A stretch of DNA of 64,000 bases from Lepidostoma basale (Eukaryota > Arthropoda > Insecta > Trichoptera > Lepidostomatidae): NCBI GenBank assembly GCA_022606425.2, contig JAHDVF020001507.1, forward strand, positions 372,001 to 436,000. Reading direction: 5' to 3'. Both the position numbers and the translations under genes were made by a program. Position 1 is the stretch's first letter, and each line of letters starts with the position of its first letter. The notes under the pieces are model-generated. The model was not told the origin of the DNA. It searched no databases and saw only the letters and a program-made list of their open reading frames with translations. Below, piece after piece: positions 61,201 through 64,000 of this stretch.

Positions 61201-62823
61201 ACCCCTTCTCGATGTCTATAAACTGATAACTCATCAGAATTTGTTCTGTACTCATTAAAGGTGGTCCATTTTAGATCGCAATGTTTCACAAACATAAATA
61301 TGACAGCCTTGATTTGAGCTCGAAATTAAAACTAATCCAAGAATTTGACGCTGTCTCCCGAAGAGTTGTGCAACATTTTTAGCGTGTGAAACAGGCCATT
61401 CTTCTTTCATCCTTTTTTGCCAGCTCCAACCTTCACTTGCTTTAGATTAAATATTGTGACGTGATCACCTCAAGGGTGCATTAAGATGAATATTAAATCT
61501 AAAAATATATATATGAACACTGCATCTGATTATAATTCTGATTTTAAAAAATGGTTTTATTCATGTGGTGCTCCTGTAAATTTGGAAATATTTCTTGTAT
61601 AAGTGAATTGTTTTGGTCAATTTGGTTGTTGCCGCAATTTATGATAGTTATTTGTGACACAAAACACGTTTTCACTATTCTGATGTTAAAATAATACAAG
61701 TTTTTACGTTTATAAAAATAATTTTGACAGGTGTAAAAATAAATTTTTCATTTGTTCCAATGACAATTTGAATAAATTCTTCAATCAAATTTTCAAGTTT
61801 TTGCTGGTGTTGGATTATTTTAAGTGCCTAATTAAAATGAAAACAGTGGAATAAAAAATTAAATAAACACAAATGTCCGGATCGTCCAGCTGACAACAAG
61901 TGCACCATCTAAAAGAACATTATGTGTTAAATTTTTTATTATTTTATTTTATATCATTGTATTTTATATAATTTGTTTTAGATTTATTATGTAGACGTTG
62001 AATGATTGAAGTGTGCGCGGGAGATGCCTATTGGTGGCGATGAGGTTCGCAACCCATCACACCGCGTCTCTCGCGTTGGCGAAAAGAGAAGGATAGAGTG
62101 CAGCATCGATTAAAGTGTTGCAGTCCATTCTTTCTGTCTACCCTTTCGGGGAAACGGCGTGATGGTTAGTTAGTTTTTTTTTTAGCATCTGATATAACAA
62201 ATATACAAGTTGGTTTTAATTTGTGTATGAAGTATGAAAATGATGGGTTTTCAGCTTAACGTAGATCCGAAATCTGTCGGATCTTTTATGCGCCTAAGGT
62301 ATGAAGGGAGATTGTTACAAGCTGATGGGCTGGGTGCTGCAAAGGCTTGATCCCCAAAATTTATAATAGGGCTCAACTAATCTTGCTATTACAGAGTAGT
62401 TCGCCGAACAATGTGTGGATTCCTTGAATTTAGGCTGTCCGTAATACAGAATTCGGATATATAACTTGTTGCAATTCCATGTAGCGCTTTAAAGACGATC
62501 CAGCAGAGTTTATACTGGATTCTTTCTGGACTTTTAAGGTCTTTGAGCTGTTGTGTTATTTGGGACAGGAATACATCTGGAATATTAACTCACCTGCTTG
62601 AAGGGATAGTCCTTCTCGCTTCTGTGGAGCTCGCCTCATCGGAATTAGTATCGATGAACGGCTGGAAGGTCTCCACGGGAGAACTTGCCTGACGTACAGT
62701 GGGGTTGGTGAAGCTGTTATCCACATTTGAAACCTCAGTGGTAGTACTATAGACCTCCGCATACCCCTCACATAATCCCTTGAAGCACACAACACCCAGA
62801 AGCAATGTTGTAACCTTCAGCAT
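46171..62823 (-). CDS. Gene B: secreted animal haem peroxidase (chorion-peroxidase-like), 12 exons
   Basis: Twelve exons join to 1986 nt, 661 residues plus TAA at 46171-46173. The order is signal peptide MLKVTTLLLGVVCFKGLC, a Ser/Thr-rich propeptide to about 77, YRTYDGSCNN, distal-His motif WGQFMAHD (His about 179), a six-Cys middle region, catalytic Arg in GDSRSNQ (about 320), REHNR, proximal His in AFRYSHTQ (about 426), DIQRDRDH, GGALEMA and a final CDQITSIDLSLWKE. Key spacings match gene A and mammalian enzymes. The haem-ester Asp and Glu are Ala and Gln, as in gene A. RGRDHG is changed to RDRDHA. It should be a secreted peroxidase; substrate and tissue are unknown. The last intron needs a GC donor to stay in frame. 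The 3' end is directly followed by a LINE tail. Confidence 0.93.
46370..47480 (+). mobile_element. RTE-a LINE, decayed reverse transcriptase with an RTE-b scrap inside
   Basis: Text runs AKMSGVSVSCLLYADDAVLL (YADD motif), ELQVLVTSMYEVCMRNDL, NLSKNARMAVHNGVLLPTL and on to a GGTTAGTTAGTTAG tail. A piece of RTE-b (ERPPKRWKDSWD-like) at 46436-46575 interrupts it and duplicates the first part. Fills the last intron of gene B. Confidence 0.8.
47614..47710 (-). CDS. Gene B exon 11
   Basis: 97 nt, acceptor CTTGTTTCAG. Encodes QLNEIRKGTASRLLCDNGD and IDSIQTDAFST. The donor read here is TT/GCAAGT (GC type), which joins exon 12 in frame. A GT donor four bases later (47610) would put a stop in exon 12. 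Confidence 0.85.
47835..48020 (+). mobile_element. RTE-b LINE fragment
   Basis: Reads VEARADTIRTKHILRT and MNTLRMIAGKRL, the RTE-b core. In gene B intron 10. Confidence 0.65.
48100..48225 (-). mobile_element. SINE-B copy with A and B boxes
   Basis: The minus strand has GTGGTCTAGGGGATAGAACG and then CATGGGTTCAAGCCAGATTC, spaced like the internal promoter of a tRNA gene. The best copy of SINE-B. Confidence 0.7.
48335..48500 (-). mobile_element. RTE-b-type LINE tail fragment
   Basis: AGATCTGATGATCTGTGACA and ACCAGCTGTCCTTCCATC match 31035-31110. The inverted tail is TTCTTATTCTT. Confidence 0.6.
48505..49870 (+). mobile_element. RTE-e LINE split by a hAT element
   Basis: Broken frames give QFVYLGSLIIDQGGCKREIR-like text and SERSKIDAFEMWCW, then TNQSIIDQLGI. 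They resume at 49665 with ALVDVLSQKYFGHTARRDQD and RWSDQIRDLTGLSS. Resembles lepidopteran RTE elements. Confidence 0.75.
48828..49656. mobile_element. hAT element, 829 bp, perfect 8-bp duplication
   Basis: Ends CAGTGGCGTTTCTTTC and GGCACGCCACTG, flanked by GTATCAAG at 48820-48827 and 49657-49664. No transposase frame inside. It landed in the RTE-e coding frame. Confidence 0.88.
49880..49975 (+). mobile_element. J LINE 3' tip
   Basis: TTCCTGGTATTATATATTAT, CTCAATAGATGCC and AACTGATTTGATTTGATTGA. Confidence 0.7.
50137..50329 (-). CDS. Gene B exon 10
   Basis: 193 nt, acceptor TTGTGTTGCAG, donor GTAAGA. Encodes LYKSFKDVDLSVGGALEMA and GPTFSGILLEQFLRTRKADR, the late conserved block. Confidence 0.93.
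50425..50945 (+). mobile_element. J LINE pieces in both directions
   Basis: 50425-50805 reads FLLGMLGTNSLQIRRDGCT, RQRQHRLFYLPACRTNLPLV and PVGRAIKLLNMIASEIDG. 50805-50945 is an inverted J piece. Inactive. Confidence 0.75.
50985..51330 (+). mobile_element. Mariner transposase C-terminal pseudogene
   Basis: Reads PPYRPNMAPNDFLLLPHIKN, a stop, then GQRFSTPEDADVAFKTYVLE, and in another frame KKFFENWFKCMKNCIDRHEE. The MAPNDF-x3-PH-x-K and FSTPED blocks with ENW-x3-CIDxH are typical of mariner-family transposases. One stop and one frameshift. Confidence 0.8.
51340..51560 (-). mobile_element. J LINE 3' region fragment
   Basis: Inverted end TTGAGAACAGGCAAAATATA and text for KVYSDKYS and PLMMLPLG remnants. 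Confidence 0.65.
51607..51780 (-). CDS. Gene B exon 9 (DIQRDRDHA)
   Basis: 174 nt, acceptor TCATTAATAG, donor GTGAGT. Encodes ISDKLLACPYEQFGIDMKA, DIQRDRDHALRYYEDYRQL and FDDYSDCISPE. RGRDHG, nearly invariant in the family, is altered. Confidence 0.92.
51880..52130 (+). mobile_element. Strongly decayed RTE-a fragment
   Basis: EEHIERSTGNKVNDVFMVII aligns loosely with the ERDIERRVGAGNKVNGALKVVI block of RTE-a. An old copy in gene B intron 8. Confidence 0.55.
52301..52545. mobile_element. Compact FB foldback element with about 55-bp inverted ends
   Basis: AAGGATTAATTGTATCTCAA, AGAGACGAAGATGTAA and TTTCTGGGAACAG on the left are matched by their inverses at 52488-52545. It shows FB as a true inverted-repeat element. 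Confidence 0.85.
52932..53091 (-). CDS. Gene B exon 8
   Basis: 160 nt, acceptor TTGTTTTTAG, donor GTAATT. Encodes LMNSNRQIDDSRPLSDWFN, QLLEQSVDNIAKLTVGMSAQ and KMQENDYSFVNE. This is the region between the proximal His and the RGRDH motif. Confidence 0.9.
53140..53795 (+). mobile_element. LINE 3' end, (GAA)n tail
   Basis: 53476-53757 is open: ELVARCKWLWIGHTLRRNP, GTLDWSPMEEKRKRGRSRTT and VRHQACDRVGWRRFLEVLCT. Upstream text is frameshifted. RTE-like; copies at 2590 and 58780. Confidence 0.8.
54029..54182 (-). CDS. Gene B exon 7: proximal His
   Basis: 154 nt, acceptor TTTTATTTTAG, donor GTAAGT. Encodes NELRTNNIIGAEGIKDYMND and SEHAHGAFRYSHTQIVGFLQ. The His of RYSH is the proximal haem ligand. 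30 nt shorter than gene A exon 8. Confidence 0.93.
54205..54500. mobile_element. Pogo-like terminal fragments
   Basis: CAGTGGAACCTCTCATAACG at 54212 and GGCGGCCCTCGACTTTCGAA at 54383 look like ends of pogo/Tigger-type MITEs. No matching partner ends or clear duplications found. Confidence 0.4.
54590..55090 (+). mobile_element. RTE-b LINE 3' end
   Basis: Encodes AEMRTLRMKAGRILRDRVR, RYWNAHVQRMDPTRIPHAV and RSPKRWRDS, then a GAGTCCCGT minisatellite (54965-55020) and GAAGGAGAAGAT. Confidence 0.8.
55144..55341 (-). CDS. Gene B exon 6: catalytic Arg and REHNR helix
   Basis: 198 nt, acceptor GTTTTTCAG, donor GTATGT. Encodes GDSRSNQNPHLAILQIIFF, REHNRIARRLRVLNPQW and ICYYHWLPIFLG. Gln replaces the haem-ester Glu. 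Confidence 0.95.
55505..56125 (+). mobile_element. RTE-a LINE 3' region
   Basis: ECVYLGSMFTADGQTDSDVE, RRVGAGNNVNEVLEIVIGN, then frameshifted RWFGH and RKKWHYQIN text to CCTACCCCTGTGGCGTGATG. Confidence 0.8.
56191..56389 (-). CDS. Gene B exon 5 (YLDMSNVYGND block)
   Basis: 199 nt, acceptor CCACATTTAG, donor GTATTT. Encodes INTVTSYLDMSNVYGNDRV, MNRGELRFVMRDKMMFPP and CPCSSATENVCYKTG. About 61 percent identical to C2 by eye. Confidence 0.95.
56396..57110 (+). mobile_element. RTE-d LINE split by a hAT MITE
   Basis: TDKIDPEKEVRCRTNIARTP, a decayed LEIWLHRRMLQTSWTDMVTN, then TKNEVLQRARMGRELLSDVK after the MITE. The coding line resumes exactly across the insertion. Confidence 0.8.
56726..56962. 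mobile_element. hAT MITE with 8-bp duplication
   Basis: CAGTGGCGGTACTCCCATAG to CTATGGGAGTACCGCCACTG, exact inverse ends. Flanks ACCAACAA (56718-56725) and ACCAAGAA (56963-56970). The best-preserved copy of the family at 24438 and 28957. Confidence 0.92.
57326..57507 (-). CDS. Gene B exon 4 (IRCCSSTGQ block)
   Basis: 182 nt, acceptor CTCTTTCACAG, donor GTATCT. Encodes GPFCFPIEVSPTDPTMGQAG and CMNFTRTVTDKDLGCSPG. 53 of 60 residues equal those of C2 exon 4, against about 61-63 percent for exons 3 and 5. Confidence 0.95.
57560..58520 (+). mobile_element. RTE-a LINE fragments, tail (GTTA)n
   Basis: 57560-57675 is a first RTE-a piece (MYNRISNDKVRNEC). From 57675 a second copy runs through QVLVNSMYEVCMRNNLMM, RRVGAGNKVNGALKVVIANK, SLRWFGHMERM and RKTWHDQINQILNVGHVRSQ to GTGATGGTTAGTTAGTTAG. 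Confidence 0.8.
58525..59470 (+). mobile_element. LINE remnants split by a piggyBac-like MITE
   Basis: 58525-58660 is an RTE-a scrap. 58780-58880 and 59334-59450 are the two halves of the LINE seen at 53476 (ACLLRVH, then GWATLRMVLGI and LRPYAPRI). Confidence 0.7.
58881..59329. mobile_element. PiggyBac-like MITE with TTAA duplication
   Basis: CCCCTTACCGCATACTGGCT to ATGCAGTAAGGGG, flanked by TTAA (58877-58880 and 59330-59333). The uninterrupted LINE at 53650-53670 shows the empty site with a single TTAA. Confidence 0.9.
59488..59661 (-). CDS. Gene B exon 3: distal-His motif WGQFMAHD
   Basis: 174 nt, acceptor ATATATCTTCAG, donor GTATGT. Encodes IRKPRIATDNSSLPSARRI, VWTAYFSQWGQFMAHDTS and LLKQPDH. 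Confidence 0.96.
59690..60665 (+). mobile_element. RTE-a reverse transcriptase remnant
   Basis: Text for FVDLQKAYN at 59815, KRVKQGCVMF, MNNMSINWLIYADDAVLIAD (YADD), QVLVSRMYEVCNKYDLVMN and RRVGAGNKINGALKVITAN, ending GTTAGTTAATTAGTTAGTTA. Several stops. In gene B intron 2. Confidence 0.85.
60788..60951 (-). CDS. Gene B exon 2 (YRTYDGSCNN block)
   Basis: 164 nt, acceptor ATGATTGCAG, donor GTAAAT. Encodes SEQVLTPSCERVTARCDST, YRYRTYDGSCNNLLNHDWG and NSTYHRLLPPAYADG. Confidence 0.95.
60985..61385 (+). mobile_element. Pogo/Tigger-like 5' end with CENP-B-type HTH remnant
   Basis: Begins TAGTAGAACCTGGTTAATTG and carries several degenerate CCTCTGTAATTGGAGAG repeats. ATG at 61281 then opens HKYDSLDLSSKLKLIQEFD, the first helices of a CENP-B-like DNA-binding domain used by pogo transposases. 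Stop after 33 residues, then an RTE-a scrap. Confidence 0.65.
61450..62100. other. AT-rich intronic DNA, nothing recognised
   Basis: Gene B intron 1. No frame or repeat copy that I can support. A short RTE-a 3' tip with TTTCGGGGAAACGGCGTGAT follows at 62110-62180. Confidence 0.4.
62260..62545 (-). mobile_element. LINE C-terminal scrap (CR1/L2-like)
   Basis: The minus strand reads FKALHGIATSYISEFCITDS and NSRNPHIVRRTTL, like the KALHGxAPxYxSE block after the reverse transcriptase of CR1/L2 elements. Confidence 0.5.
62594..62823 (-). CDS. Gene B exon 1: start codon and signal peptide
   Basis: ATG at 62823 opens MLKVTTLLLGVVCFKGLCEG. Donor AG/GTGAGT. The exon ends in STEARRTIPSS, matching C2 exon 1. 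An in-frame upstream ATG exists but would bury the signal peptide. Confidence 0.9.
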
Positions 62824-63054
62824 TGCATAAAAGTTTGTAATTTTGCAGGCTAACAAAATGCTTACATTAAAAACGAAACTTGTGCAAAATATTACTAGAG
62901 AACTAACATAACTAAGATGAATAGGGAAGTACTCCACCACAGATGCAATATTGATTGAGGCAAACAAAGAGAAGGCAATTAAATTAATATAATAAAGTAA
63001 CCTCCATATGTTTTATTTATTGTTTCTTGAACAATGATGTAAAACTCCATATTA

Positions 63055-63150
63055 AATAATTGATACGAATGAAAAATTCAGTTTTCTAGAAGTTTTATTA
63101 TATTTTATGGGAATGACATGTTTCGCCCTTCTGAGGCATAACCAAATGTC
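63055..63150 (+). repeat. Inverted repeat, left copy
   Basis: TTCTAGAAGTTTTATTATAT and TGGGAATGACATGTTTCGCC are inverted at 63885-63970 and related to pieces at 22100 and 37085. Confidence 0.75.
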
Positions 63151-63199
63151 TAATTAATAAAATCTGATTGACAACATTTGATACGTTCATTTGATAATG

Positions 63200-63723
63200 T
63201 CTAAAGTGGGTGATAGACGGGCGAGCAAGTACGCGTACTTATGGCTCGACGACCTTTTTCGCTCGTGTGTCACCGTAAGTACGCGTACTTTAAAACCGCG
63301 AGTAAGTTCGTCGGCGATCCAACCGGTTTGAAATCTTACTCGTAGCTCGTCTTGGCTCGTACGTGTGGCAGCACTGCGAGCCGCGAGCCGCCATTTTGTA
63401 CGATATAATTCCTAAATACGATATAATTATAATACGATATAATTATAATACGATATAATTATAATACGATATAATTATAATACGATATAATTATAATACG
63501 ATATAAATACGATCCTAAATACGATATAATTATAATACGATATAATAAATACGATATAATTATAATACGATATAATTCCTAAATAACACAAAGCTTCTTC
63601 AGTGGACGACATCGCGATACGGTATGAGTAAGTTGGCGCGTGTATCGCCGACGTCGAGTCAAGTAAGTTCGCGATCTTAAAAACCGCAGACTTTAAGTTC
63701 GTACGTCTATCACCACCTTTAGA
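63200..63723. mobile_element. TIR element holding a 16-bp tandem array
   Basis: Ends TCTAAAGTGGGTGATAGACG and the inverse ACGTCTATCACCACCTTTAG. It contains two perfect AAGTACGCGTACTT palindromes (63227-63240, 63277-63290) and about ten ATACGATATAATTATA units at 63409-63580. Confidence 0.75.
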
Positions 63724-63884
63724 CAGGCGAAACATGTCATTTTGGTACATCAAATATAATAAAAAATCTAAAAAACAGTCATTATTCTTCTTATTGTAGG
63801 TCTTGTGATCTGTTTATGCAGGATATCAACTTTCTTCCTGTGATGAAAATGACCAGCCTTCTCTCCATCTCTTTTGGTATGAAT

Positions 63885-63985
63885 GATATTTGGTAATGCC
63901 TTAGAAGGGCAAAACATGTCATTCCCATAAAATATAATAAAACTTCTAGAAAACTGACGTTTTCATTTGTATTATTCATATGTTT
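63885..63985 (-). repeat. Inverted repeat, right copy
   Basis: Inverse of 63055-63150 through CATGTCATTCCCATAAAATA and AACTTCTAGAAAACTGACG. Confidence 0.75.
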
Positions 63986-64000
63986 TGTTGATTTGACGGC

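Noticed and set aside
62824..62967. Upstream in-frame start for gene B
   Set aside because: It would place the signal peptide about 48 residues in. The ATG at 62823 gives a normal secretory start.

Overview
This is eukaryotic, insect-type nuclear DNA: AT-rich, with small phase-matched exons, long introns and very dense interspersed repeats. The RTE-like LINE 3' ends, tRNA-derived SINEs and hAT, piggyBac, pogo and mariner remnants fit an insect. Some LINE tails resemble lepidopteran RTE elements, so a moth or butterfly is my best guess, with low confidence. There is no bacterial-type gene organisation; almost every long open frame is an exon, a LINE fragment or a simple repeat.

The genes are a cluster of animal haem peroxidases. 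Gene B (minus, 62823 to 46171; 12 exons, 661 codons plus stop) and gene A (minus, 39302 to 16890; 12 exons, 728 codons plus stop) are complete and lie head to tail. All splice phases join and both coding totals are multiples of three. Both keep the distal His, the catalytic Arg and the proximal His. Both lack the two acidic residues that make ester bonds to haem in mammalian peroxidases. Two further copies lie on the plus strand facing gene A: C1 (990-3937) and C2 (6614-14598). They hold only the N-terminal half and stop after the same exon, so they lack the proximal-His half. C1 has also lost the distal-His exon.

Layout: 1-990 polypyrimidine tract and a MITE; 990-4000 C1; 4000-6600 repeats; 6614-14627 C2 with LINE-filled introns; 14650-16850 minisatellite and LINE remnants; 16890-39302 gene A, whose introns hold a 31-bp array, a 19-bp array, a nested transposon stack and a nearly intact reverse transcriptase; 39.3-46.1 kb a LINE graveyard, AT microsatellites and a palindromic MITE; 46171-62823 gene B; 62.9-64.0 kb inverted-repeat elements.

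Labels for repeat families are mine. RTE-a: 3' tail (GTTA)n, encodes a SLRWFGHMERM block. RTE-b: tail (GAA)n, encodes KVRIYKTCVRP. RTE-c: encodes a LRVTQRA block. RTE-d: encodes a RLEAFEMW block. RTE-e: encodes a SDQIRDLTG block. J: Jockey-superfamily-like, tail (TTGAT)n. SINE-A and SINE-B: tRNA-like. FB: foldback element with a GTATCTCAATAGAGACGAAG end. Q: a GC-rich repeat. Ends of degraded repeats are approximate; exon ends are read from splice sites.
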